Shown here piece by piece: positions 24,944-34,131 of a stretch of DNA of 64,000 nucleotides. The DNA is from Flavobacterium sp. (GTDB taxonomy: Bacteria; Bacteroidota; Bacteroidia; Flavobacteriales; Flavobacteriaceae). A program made the position numbers and the translations under genes. Positions within the stretch are counted from its first letter, which is position 1. Each line of letters opens with the position of its first letter. A model generated the notes under the pieces. That model was not told the origin of the DNA, searched no databases, and saw nothing but the letters and a program-made list of their open reading frames with translations. The stretch is from the NCBI RefSeq assembly GCF_027531705.1, contig NZ_JAPZSP010000020.1, positions 124,001-188,000 on the forward strand, in the 5' to 3' direction.

Positions 24944-27748
24944 ATGCGTTTACGTCTTTTAATTTTTATTTTCTTCCTATCAATAAATTCTTTCTGTCAA
25001 GAATTACCACCTATTGTAAAATATAATTCATCAACTTATAATGCTGGTAATCAAAACTGGATGATTTCTCAAGATAAAAATCATTATGTTTATTTTGCCA
25101 ATAATGAAGGGCTATTGGAATTTAATGGTTCCAATTGGACTTTATATAAATCTCCTAACGAAACAATTATTAGATCCGTAAATGTTATTGGGAACAAAAT
25201 ATTCACAGGTTGTTATATGGAATTTGGTTTTTGGAATAGACAAAACAATGGTCGGTTGACGTATACTTCTTTGAGCAAGAAAATTAAATCTAAAATACTT
25301 GACGATGAACAGTTTTGGAATATCATAAATTATGATCAATGGGTTATTTTCCAATCGTTGAGCAGAATTTATATTTATGATACTAAAACTTCTTTGTTTA
25401 AAATTATTATTCCAAAAAATAATATTCTGAAATCATTTAAAACTTCAAATTCAATTTATTATCAAACCGCAAATGATGGATTGTATGAAATAGAAAATGG
25501 TAAAAGTAAACTGGTAACTAATAATTCCATTATAAAAAATAATAAAATTGTAAATATATTTTCAATTGATGAAGGTTTATTAATTCATACACAATTTAAT
25601 GGTTTTTTTAAACTAATAGATGGAAACCTTACAAAATTTAATACCGAAGCCGATTCCGAAATTGCGGCTAGTAGTATTTATAGTAGTCAAATGCTTTCTG
25701 ATAGCAGTTTTGCAATTGGAACAATTTCAAATGGAGTTTTTATTCTAACCAAAGAAGGAAAAGTTAACTATCATATTACTCAAAATAAAGGGTTAAGTAA
25801 CAATACTGTTTTATCACTATTTGAAGATATAGATAAAAATTTATGGATTGGATTAGACAACGGAATTAATTGTATCAATTTGCAGTCGCCAGTAAGAAGC
25901 TTTTCTGATGACACAGGAATTCTTGGAACAGTTTATACATCAAAACTTCATAACAATAAATTATATATCGGAACCAACCAAGGTTTATTTTATAAAAATT
26001 ATCTAAATGGCAATCAATTTAAGTATATTTCAGGTACAAAAGGTCAAGTGTGGTCCCTTTTTGTTCATGATGGAACATTATTTTGCGGACATGATTCAGG
26101 AACATTTATAATTGAAAACGAAATAGCAAAACAAATTTTCTCCCAATCAGGAACCTGGAAATTTGAGACTTCACCAATTAACCGAAATAGAATAATTCAA
26201 GGAAATTATTATGGGTTATCAGTTTTAGAAAAAATAAACAATCAATGGCAGTTTAGAAATAAAATAACAGGTTTTGATTATTCATCTAGATATTTTGAAA
26301 TTACAAATAACAATGAAGTTTATGTCAGCCATGAATACAAAGGTGTATTTAGATTTTTTCTAGATTCAAAAAACACAAAAGCTTCAAATTTATACACTTA
26401 CACAAATCCAACTAAAGGAAAAAATGCAGGTTTAGTTACTTTTAATAATACAATCTATTATGCTTATAAAGAAGGTATTTTTAAATTAAATAAGAAAACA
26501 AAACAATTTGAAAAAGACAAATCGTTAAGCTCTGTCTTTGATAATGAAGAATATACTTCAGGCAAAATGGTGTTAGATAATTCTAATAAGTTATGGCTTT
26601 TTTCAAAAAATTACATCAATTATTTTACTCTTAACAAGTTGAGTTCAGACTTAAAAAAAAATTCGATACCAATTCCTTCTTCCTTAACAAACTCAATGCT
26701 AGGATATGAAAATATAACACAATTATCTAATTCTAACTATCTTATTGGTACAACAGACGGCTATTACACTATCAATATTAATGATTTAAGTTTTAAAAAT
26801 TATAGTGTATCAATTTCTGATATTAGTATCAATAAATTAAATGAAAAATTAACTAGTTTTTCAATAACTGAAGAAGGCAAGTTTAAATATGATGAAAACA
26901 ACGTAACCTTTACCTATACAGTTCCAGAATATAACAAATATATTAATGCAGAATATCAATATTTATTAGAAGGCTTTCAGGATGAGTGGAGCGAATGGAG
27001 TGCAAAACCAACAGTTAATTTCAAAAATTTGCCTTCTGGTGATTATATTTTCAAAGTTAGAGCAAGGATAGCAAGTTCGACTCCAGAAAATATAGCAGTA
27101 TATTCTTTTACAATCAAAAAGCCATGGTATGCTACTAATTTTGCGTTAGTACTTTATATGGTATTGCTAGTATATATGTTTTTGTATATCAATAAATTAT
27201 ATAAAAATTATTATCAAAAACAAAGAGAAAAACTTATAGAAGAAAATAATTTATTACTTGAAATAAAAGAGTTAGAAAACGAACAACAATTGATGAAAAT
27301 AAGAAACGAACAACTTTCGCAAGATGTTGATGCTAAGAATAAAGAGTTGGCCGTTTCTACAATGAGTTTAATAAAGAAAGACGAACTACTTTCGGTAATC
27401 AAAGAAGATTTAAAAAAATCATCTGATGAAAATAGTAGTCGAAGCATAAAATCTGTAATCTCAACAATTACGAGAAACATTTCAGAAGAAGATACATGGA
27501 ATGTTTTTAAAGAAGCTTTTGATACAGCTGACAAAGATTTTTTAAAGAAAGTAAAAGCTGCTCATTCATCATTAACTCCAAATGATTTGAGGCTTTGCGC
27601 ATACTTGCGATTGAATCTTTCTTCTAAAGAAATTGCTCCTTTATTGAATATTTCTGTACGAAGTGTTGAGATAAAACGATATCGTTTGCGCAAAAAGATG
27701 GATTTATCACACGAACAAGGTTTAGTTGAATATATCTTATCTATTTAA
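24944..27748 (+). CDS. Membrane-anchored one-component regulator: propeller, Y_Y_Y domain, LuxR-type HTH
   Basis: The 934-residue protein has a signal-type N-terminus (MRLRLLIFIFFLSINSFCQ), periplasmic propeller repeats (residues about 20-640; for example LWIGLDNGINCINL), a Y_Y_Y domain at about 655-725 (YQYLLEGFQDEWSEWS), one transmembrane helix near 732-750, a coiled coil (about 755-830), and a C-terminal LuxR-type helix-turn-helix at about 876-920 (LSSKEIAPLLNISVRSVEIKR). There is no histidine kinase or receiver domain. Such proteins sense oligosaccharides in the periplasm and bind DNA while anchored in the membrane. Location just upstream of susC makes it the likely controller of this locus. 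Confidence 0.85.
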   Translation: MRLRLLIFIFFLSINSFCQELPPIVKYNSSTYNAGNQNWMISQDKNHYVYFANNEGLLEFNGSNWTLYKSPNETIIRSVNVIGNKIFTGCYMEFGFWNRQNNGRLTYTSLSKKIKSKILDDEQFWNIINYDQWVIFQSLSRIYIYDTKTSLFKIIIPKNNILKSFKTSNSIYYQTANDGLYEIENGKSKLVTNNSIIKNNKIVNIFSIDEGLLIHTQFNGFFKLIDGNLTKFNTEADSEIAASSIYSSQMLSDSSFAIGTISNGVFILTKEGKVNYHITQNKGLSNNTVLSLFEDIDKNLWIGLDNGINCINLQSPVRSFSDDTGILGTVYTSKLHNNKLYIGTNQGLFYKNYLNGNQFKYISGTKGQVWSLFVHDGTLFCGHDSGTFIIENEIAKQIFSQSGTWKFETSPINRNRIIQGNYYGLSVLEKINNQWQFRNKITGFDYSSRYFEITNNNEVYVSHEYKGVFRFFLDSKNTKASNLYTYTNPTKGKNAGLVTFNNTIYYAYKEGIFKLNKKTKQFEKDKSLSSVFDNEEYTSGKMVLDNSNKLWLFSKNYINYFTLNKLSSDLKKNSIPIPSSLTNSMLGYENITQLSNSNYLIGTTDGYYTININDLSFKNYSVSISDISINKLNEKLTSFSITEEGKFKYDENNVTFTYTVPEYNKYINAEYQYLLEGFQDEWSEWSAKPTVNFKNLPSGDYIFKVRARIASSTPENIAVYSFTIKKPWYATNFALVLYMVLLVYMFLYINKLYKNYYQKQREKLIEENNLLLEIKELENEQQLMKIRNEQLSQDVDAKNKELAVSTMSLIKKDELLSVIKEDLKKSSDENSSRSIKSVISTITRNISEEDTWNVFKEAFDTADKDFLKKVKAAHSSLTPNDLRLCAYLRLNLSSKEIAPLLNISVRSVEIKRYRLRKKMDLSHEQGLVEYILSI

Positions 27749-27770
27749 AATTCAATTTTCAAATAATTAA

Positions 27771-27821
27771 ACTATACATCACCACAACAAAAACGTTTTC
27801 GACTCGATTAAACTGTATAGT
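27771..27821 (+). promoter_or_regulatory. Palindromic motif cluster upstream of susC
   Basis: ACTATACA at 27771-27778 and TGTATAGT at 27814-27821 are exact reverse complements; between them sits AAAACGTTTT at 27790-27799, itself a palindrome. The segment AAACGTTTTCG-N12-TGTATAGT (27791-27821) also occurs upstream of the secreted-protein gene. The rest of the 248-base gap before susC holds no gene and no clear -7 element. Confidence 0.6.
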
Positions 27822-27996
27822 CTTTCACAATTCTTCAATCTAAATAAATCCTCATTTTATAGTCAAATTAAGGGTTGTTTTTGCTAAATTATTAAAAACA
27901 TAATCTTTTTTTGCGATGTATATTTTTTGTAGAGGTGAATTTTAGGTATTTATCATCAGGAGTAAGTAATTTTAAACATCTAAACAAAATAATATT

Positions 27997-30900
27997 ATGA
28001 AATCTAAACTATTAGTAATTGTTTTCATTTTAATTTCATCATTTGGGTTTTCTCAAAAGCATGAAATTAGTGGAAAGGTTATGGATGGCTCAAGCGGAGT
28101 TCCGCTTCCAGGAGTGAACATAACAGTAAAGAACACATCGCAAGCAATAGCAACAGATGTAGATGGTAAATTCAAATTTTCTAATGTATCAAAAGGATCA
28201 ACCCTTGTATTCAGTTACATAGGCTATCAGAATTTTGAGTTGAAAGTAACACAAAGTCAAGAAATTACTGTTTCCCTAAAAGAATCAAAAAACAGTCTTG
28301 ACGAGGTTGTGGTTTTAGGTTACTCTTCCAAAAAGAAAAAAGATGTTACTGGTGCAGTAACTATTATTGGAAGTAAAACTATTGACCAACTCAAACCAAT
28401 CAAAGTTGAACAAGCACTACAAGGCACTGTTGCTGGTGTAACCGTCACAGCTCAATCTGGAGCTCCAGGAGAAAGATTAAATATCAAAGTTAGAGGTGTT
28501 GCAACAAATATAAATTCAGATGCAACAGTCTTAATAGATGGTGTAAAAGGTGATATTGGTATTTTAAATCCTGATGACATTGAATCAATAACTGTATTAA
28601 AAGATGCGCAAGCAGCTATTTATGGAACTATTGGTGCAAATGGGATTGTATTAGTAATCACCAAACAAGGTAAGAAAAATTCAAAACCTAAAGTTTCGTT
28701 CAATTCCTATACTGGATTCCAAGAAACTACAAAAAAAATTGATGTATTAAATGCAACAGAATATGCTTTACTACTTAATGAAAGTTATGCAAATGGTGGG
28801 CAATCACTTCCATTTCCAAATGTTTCAAATTTAGGCACTGGAACTGATTGGCAAGATGAAGTTTTCCAAAAATCTCCAATTACCAATAATGACTTTACAG
28901 TTTCTGGAGGTTCAGAAAAAATTACTTATTCTTTAAGTGGTTCTGATTTAAAACAACAGGGAATAATTGGTGGAAGTAAATCTAGATTTAATAGAAGCAC
29001 TGCAAGATTAAATGTTGGTATCGATCTTACATCTAAACTTAAATTACAAACGAATTTAATTTTTACCAACATTAAGAGCAGAGGTCTAAACACTTCAGGA
29101 TTAGGTTCTGTTTTGTTTAATGCTCTAAATGCTCCTTCTACTCTATCTGTTTATGATCAAAACGGTCAATACTCGTTAATACCTAGTACAACTGGTTTTG
29201 GAACTGAAGTTATTAACTCTTTAGCGCAAATAGAAAATACATTTAACGACTACTCACTAAAAAAACTAAATGGCTCAGTCAATTTAGGTTATAATATTAC
29301 TGATGAATTAAAATTAACTTCGCGTGTAGGATTTAATTCGGGAAATAGCTTGGGTAGAAGTTTCGCAAAAAAAATAAGCTATGGTGGTAAAGTTTTTGAT
29401 GTTAATAGAAGTCGAGTTGACCAAAATGCAATAAATGATTCAGACTACACTTTTGATTTATTCGCAGAATATAGTAAATCATTTATTGAAAATCATAAAA
29501 TCAAATTTACCGTTGGAACAACAATTTTTAAAGAACTTGGTAGTGGTTTGTTTGCTTCAGGTTATGATGTTCCAAACAACGATTATCAATTTGCAGACAT
29601 TAATTTAGCCCTAGGTACAAGTGATGGTAGAGATGTTAGTGCTTACAGCTACGATGAAAGAAGATTATCTCATTTTGCCTTTTTAGATTATAGTTATAAA
29701 GGTAAATATCTAATTTCTGGAACAATAAGACGTGACCTTTCTACCAAATTTGGTCCAGGTAACAGAATTGGAATATTTCCAGGTGTAACAGCAGGTTGGA
29801 TTATTACAGAAGAAAATTTATTCAAAAACAATAGCACTGTTAACTTTTTTAAACTAAGAGCTAGTTACGGAATACTAGGAAATGATCAATTTGGAAATAA
29901 CAAATATATTGGAGGTTTGACAGGTGAAGGGGTATACCTTTTTAACAATCAATTAAATGCGGGTACTGCAATTGGCGTATTACCAAACCCAAATATCAAA
30001 TGGGAACAAGCTAAAAAAATTGATATAGGTGTTGATTTAAAATTATTTAATAATAAAATTGAAATTACTTCTGATTACTTTGATGAAACAAGAGATGATT
30101 TATTAATAAATAATGTTCCTGTGTCTGGAATTACTGGAGTCTCTGCTCCTGGTTCAGGTAGTCCTACAGTTAATGCCGGAAGAGTTAATAATAAGGGTAT
30201 AGAATTTTCTATAAATTACAAAGACAATCTTTCAGACGATTTAAATTTTAATATTGGTTTCAATTTACTTAAACTTAAAAATGAAGTTACCAAAGTTGAT
30301 AATCAAACAGGATTTATTGAAGGCGGTTCTTTTGGTGTTTCACAACCTGCTCCAGCTCGAATGGAAGTTGGACAACCTTTAGGATATTTTTATGGATATC
30401 AAACTGAAGGTATTTTTCAAAATCAATCAGAAATTAACGCTCATGCAGACCAAAACGGATTAGGATCTCTAACTGTTCCAGGTGATATTAAATTTAAAGA
30501 TATTAATGGAGACGGAAAAATTGATTTGACTGATAGAACTAATATTGGTAGTGCAATTGCGGATTATACATTTGGGTTAAATTTAAATCTAAATTATAAA
30601 AACATAGATTTTGTAGCTTACACATATGCTTCCTTAGGAAATGAAATGGTTAGAAATTACGAAAGAGTTCTTTCTGATGTAAACAAATTAAACTATACTT
30701 TAGATCGTTGGACTGGAGAAGGTACTAGCAATAATGTTCCGAGAGTAACTACAGGTGCTAGTAATAATAATCTTTTTTCTGACTATTATGTTGAAGATGC
30801 TTCTTTTGTTAGAATACAAAATATACAATTAGGATATTCTTTTAATAAAAAAATAATTGAAAAAATAGGCATGACTAAAGTTAGATTATATGCCTCTGTA

Positions 30901-31062
30901 AATAATTTATATACTTTCACTAAATATAAAGGTTATGACCCTGCAGCCTTACAAGGATATAGACCTGATAGACCAGATGATTCAATTATTGGTTTTGGGA
31001 TTGATAGCGGGTTTTACCCAACACCAAAAACTTATATGTTTGGTATAAATTTAATATTCTAA
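27997..31062 (+). CDS. SusC/RagA-family TonB-dependent outer-membrane glycan importer
   Basis: The 1021-residue protein has a signal peptide (MKSKLLVIVFILISSFGFSQ), an N-terminal CarboxypepD_reg-like domain (about 22-105; GSSGVPLPGVNITVKNTSQ), the plug (VTGAVTIIGSKTIDQL..., RGVATNINSDATVLIDGV) and a beta-barrel ending YMFGINLIF with a terminal Phe. This is the SusC import pore that pairs with the adjacent SusD lid in the outer membrane, powered by TonB. It starts the polysaccharide locus; SusD follows after 4 bases. Confidence 0.97.
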   Translation: MKSKLLVIVFILISSFGFSQKHEISGKVMDGSSGVPLPGVNITVKNTSQAIATDVDGKFKFSNVSKGSTLVFSYIGYQNFELKVTQSQEITVSLKESKNSLDEVVVLGYSSKKKKDVTGAVTIIGSKTIDQLKPIKVEQALQGTVAGVTVTAQSGAPGERLNIKVRGVATNINSDATVLIDGVKGDIGILNPDDIESITVLKDAQAAIYGTIGANGIVLVITKQGKKNSKPKVSFNSYTGFQETTKKIDVLNATEYALLLNESYANGGQSLPFPNVSNLGTGTDWQDEVFQKSPITNNDFTVSGGSEKITYSLSGSDLKQQGIIGGSKSRFNRSTARLNVGIDLTSKLKLQTNLIFTNIKSRGLNTSGLGSVLFNALNAPSTLSVYDQNGQYSLIPSTTGFGTEVINSLAQIENTFNDYSLKKLNGSVNLGYNITDELKLTSRVGFNSGNSLGRSFAKKISYGGKVFDVNRSRVDQNAINDSDYTFDLFAEYSKSFIENHKIKFTVGTTIFKELGSGLFASGYDVPNNDYQFADINLALGTSDGRDVSAYSYDERRLSHFAFLDYSYKGKYLISGTIRRDLSTKFGPGNRIGIFPGVTAGWIITEENLFKNNSTVNFFKLRASYGILGNDQFGNNKYIGGLTGEGVYLFNNQLNAGTAIGVLPNPNIKWEQAKKIDIGVDLKLFNNKIEITSDYFDETRDDLLINNVPVSGITGVSAPGSGSPTVNAGRVNNKGIEFSINYKDNLSDDLNFNIGFNLLKLKNEVTKVDNQTGFIEGGSFGVSQPAPARMEVGQPLGYFYGYQTEGIFQNQSEINAHADQNGLGSLTVPGDIKFKDINGDGKIDLTDRTNIGSAIADYTFGLNLNLNYKNIDFVAYTYASLGNEMVRNYERVLSDVNKLNYTLDRWTGEGTSNNVPRVTTGASNNNLFSDYYVEDASFVRIQNIQLGYSFNKKIIEKIGMTKVRLYASVNNLYTFTKYKGYDPAALQGYRPDRPDDSIIGFGIDSGFYPTPKTYMFGINLIF

Positions 31063-31066
31063 AATT

Positions 31067-32554
31067 ATGAAAAATACACTTAAAAATATTTTAATTACAG
31101 GCAGTTGTATTTCAATAATTGCTTTGATATTTGGTTCTTGTGGGGATGATTTTGTTGACAGAGAACCACCTTATTTAATAGGTTCTGAAACTTATTTTAA
31201 CTCTGAAGATGATTATAACAATGCTCTTATTGGAGCTTATGATTTGTTACAATCTTCCTATATAAATGTATTAATGGGAGAAATTGCCTCTGATAACACT
31301 TTGTCTGGTGGGGAAAGTGCAAATGATGTAATTGGATTTCAACAAATAGATGAAATGACCCATTCACCAATAAATAGTAATCTTAAAAATCTTTGGGATT
31401 GGATGTTTGCAGGGGTTAATAGATGTAACTATATTCTTGAATTTAAAGACAAAACAGATTTCGCTAATAAAAATCAAGTTATTGCTGAAACTCGCTTTTT
31501 AAGAGCATACTATAACTTTGAATTAGTAAAGTGGTTTGGTTCAATTCCATTAAGTGGAGACAAACGTTTTAAAGTTGATGATGAAAAAACAATACCAAGA
31601 TCATCAACGCCAGAAGTTTTTGCAGTAATAGAGTCTGATTTAATTTTTGCAATCGAAAACTTAAACCCAATTGCAAGTCAACAAGGAAGAGCAACCAAAG
31701 GAGCTGCGCAAGCTCTATTAGGTAAAGCTTATTTATATCAAAATAAATATGTTGATGCAGCAAATGTTTTGACTTCACTTATTGATTCTGAAAAATACTC
31801 ACTTGTTTCAGATTACAATTCAATATTCGAAAATGATGGAGAAAATAATAGTGAATCCGTTTTTGAGGTTCAATATTTTGAAGGTGAAGGCGCAGGATTC
31901 GGATGTTTGCAATGTAGTGAAGGAAATGTAGCAGTTGGTTTTAATGGTATTAGAAATTATACTGGACCACTATTTTCACCTGGATATAGTTTCAATGTTC
32001 CAACCCAAGAAGCTGTTAATGCATTTGAAGTTGGTGATAAAAGAAAAAATACAACTATTTTGGACATAGTGTCTTTTGCTTCAGTAAATAACGCTACTTA
32101 TGGAGTTGGTTATAAACACACAGGATTTTTTAATAGAAAATATCTTCCAAGAACAAGGAATGCAAACTCTCCAGGAGACTTAAACCTAACCAACCCTAAC
32201 AACTACAGAGCAATTCGCTATGCAGATGTATTATTGATGGCTGCAGAAGCTTACAATCGTGGTGGAATTGATGATGCAAAAGCAAGAACTTATTTGAATG
32301 AAGTAAGAAGACGAGCTTTTGGTGATATAAATCATGATATTTCTGCTTCGGGTGCAGCATTAACCGATTTTATTTGGGCAGAAAGACGAGTAGAACTTAT
32401 GGGCGAAGGACATCGTTTCTTTGATCTAGTAAGAACAGGAAAAGCAGCTCAAACAATTAACGGATTTACTCCAAATAAAAACGAAGTATTTCCTATTCCA
32501 TTTGAAGAAATTCAATTTTCTAATGGTAATTGGCAACAAAATACAGGATACTAA
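31067..32554 (+). CDS. SusD/RagB-family glycan-binding lipoprotein
   Basis: The 495-residue protein has a lipoprotein signal ending in FGSC followed by Gly-Asp-Asp, the acidic surface-export signal of Bacteroidota. It shows SusD-type helical repeats (AYDLLQS, RFLRAYYNFELVKWFGSIPL) and the C-terminal YRAIRYADVLLMAAEAYNR...RRVELMGEGHRFFDLVRTG signature. It is the surface lid protein that captures oligosaccharides and closes over SusC. Four bases separate it from the SusC stop. Confidence 0.97.
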   Translation: MKNTLKNILITGSCISIIALIFGSCGDDFVDREPPYLIGSETYFNSEDDYNNALIGAYDLLQSSYINVLMGEIASDNTLSGGESANDVIGFQQIDEMTHSPINSNLKNLWDWMFAGVNRCNYILEFKDKTDFANKNQVIAETRFLRAYYNFELVKWFGSIPLSGDKRFKVDDEKTIPRSSTPEVFAVIESDLIFAIENLNPIASQQGRATKGAAQALLGKAYLYQNKYVDAANVLTSLIDSEKYSLVSDYNSIFENDGENNSESVFEVQYFEGEGAGFGCLQCSEGNVAVGFNGIRNYTGPLFSPGYSFNVPTQEAVNAFEVGDKRKNTTILDIVSFASVNNATYGVGYKHTGFFNRKYLPRTRNANSPGDLNLTNPNNYRAIRYADVLLMAAEAYNRGGIDDAKARTYLNEVRRRAFGDINHDISASGAALTDFIWAERRVELMGEGHRFFDLVRTGKAAQTINGFTPNKNEVFPIPFEEIQFSNGNWQQNTGY

Positions 32555-32566
32555 AAATTTAGAACT

Positions 32567-34117
32567 ATGAAAAAAATAAAAATAATACTATCACTATTCA
32601 TTCTGACATCTTTTATAGGATGCTCAAGCGATGATGAAAATGTGAACTTAGATAATCTAGTCGCTCCATCCAATATCTCTGCTTTAATGACTATTGAGCA
32701 AGATAATTCTGGAAAAGTTACTATAACACCTAGAGGTGAAGGTGTAACTCAATTTGAAGTAAATTTTGGTGATGGAACAACCCAAAACGCTTTTGTTAAT
32801 CCAGGTGAATCTATTCAAAATGTATACGATGAAGGTACTTACCAAGTAAAAATTATTGGCATGACTCTCAATGGCAAAAAAACAGAAGTAACACAGCCAT
32901 TAACCGTTTCATTTTTAGCACCTACAAATCTTGCTGCTACAATAGCTCCAGTTTCAGGAAATAATCTTTCTATAACTGTTCAGGCAACTGCAACTTTAGA
33001 AACGTATTTTCAAGTTTATTTTGGAGATGTTACCAACGAAGTCCCAACCGATTTCATGGAAGGTGAAACTATTACTCATATTTATCCTTCAGTAGGAACT
33101 TATACAGTAACCGTTGTAGCTTTAAGCGGTGGTGTAGCTACATCACAAACAACTCAAACAGTTACAATCAGTGACCCCGTTCTATTACCTTTAGACTTTG
33201 AATCACCAACGCTTAACTATTCATTTGTTAATTTTGGAGGTGCTTTTACATCTGTAGAAAATAATCCAAGCATTGGTTCTGCAAATGGAAGTTCTAGAGT
33301 TGCCAAGTTAACAAAAGGGAATGGTTCAGAAACATGGGCTGGTTCATTTATAGAGCTAAGTTCTCCTATAGATTTTTCTACTTTGAAAAAAATTAAAATG
33401 AAAGTTTGGTCACCACAATCTGGTATTGTTGTAAAAATGAAATTAGAAAATGCTGCCAATTCAAATATCAATACAGAAGTTGATGTAACCAATACAATTT
33501 CAAATGGTTGGGAAGAATTAACTTTTGATTTTACAGGTATAAATGGTTCAAATAATTACCAAAAAATTGTTGTTTTCTTCAATTTTGGAAATTCAGGTAC
33601 AGGACTAAGTTATTATTTTGATGATATCCAATTAACTTCTGGTGCACCTACTCTATCTTTACCATTGAACTTTGAATCTTCAACTTTAACTTATGCTTTT
33701 ACAAATTTTGGTGATGCTACTGCTACAGTTGTCAATAATCCAAATGTTAGTGGTATAAACACTTCTTCTAAGGTTGGTAAAATGGTAAAAGCTAATGGAG
33801 CTCAAACTTGGGGTGGTTCGTTTATTTTGCTAGATTCACCAATTAATTTTTCAGGTATGCAAAAAATTAAAATGAAAGTATGGTCACCTCAAGCTGGTAT
33901 TATAGTAAAACTAAAATTAGAAAACGCTGCTAATTCTAACGTAAATACCGAGTTAGATGCAACTACAACTGTTGCCAATAGCTGGGAAGAGCTAACGTAT
34001 GATTTTACAGGAATAACTAATTCAAATAACTATCAAAGAGTAGTTGTATTTTTCAATTTTGGAGTAGTAGGAAATGGAAGTACCTATTATTTTGATGATA
34101 TTAGACAAACTAATTAA
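32567..34117 (+). CDS. Surface glycan-binding lipoprotein: two PKD domains and tandem glucan-binding-type modules
   Basis: The 516-residue protein has a lipobox FIGCSSDDE with acidic residues following, so it should be anchored on the cell surface. Two PKD-like domains occupy about 34-115 (VNFGDGTTQNAF) and 118-200 (VYFGDVTNEVP). Two copies of one beta-sandwich module follow at about 206-355 and 364-516: LPLDFESPTLNYSF...YYFDDIQL and LPLNFESSTLTYAF...YYFDDIRQ. The modules are about 60% alike by eye, so they arose by internal duplication. It is a SusE/F-position surface glycan-binding protein, likely binding laminarin. Confidence 0.83.
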   Translation: MKKIKIILSLFILTSFIGCSSDDENVNLDNLVAPSNISALMTIEQDNSGKVTITPRGEGVTQFEVNFGDGTTQNAFVNPGESIQNVYDEGTYQVKIIGMTLNGKKTEVTQPLTVSFLAPTNLAATIAPVSGNNLSITVQATATLETYFQVYFGDVTNEVPTDFMEGETITHIYPSVGTYTVTVVALSGGVATSQTTQTVTISDPVLLPLDFESPTLNYSFVNFGGAFTSVENNPSIGSANGSSRVAKLTKGNGSETWAGSFIELSSPIDFSTLKKIKMKVWSPQSGIVVKMKLENAANSNINTEVDVTNTISNGWEELTFDFTGINGSNNYQKIVVFFNFGNSGTGLSYYFDDIQLTSGAPTLSLPLNFESSTLTYAFTNFGDATATVVNNPNVSGINTSSKVGKMVKANGAQTWGGSFILLDSPINFSGMQKIKMKVWSPQAGIIVKLKLENAANSNVNTELDATTTVANSWEELTYDFTGITNSNNYQRVVVFFNFGVVGNGSTYYFDDIRQTN

Positions 34118-34131
34118 TAAAATTATAAATC

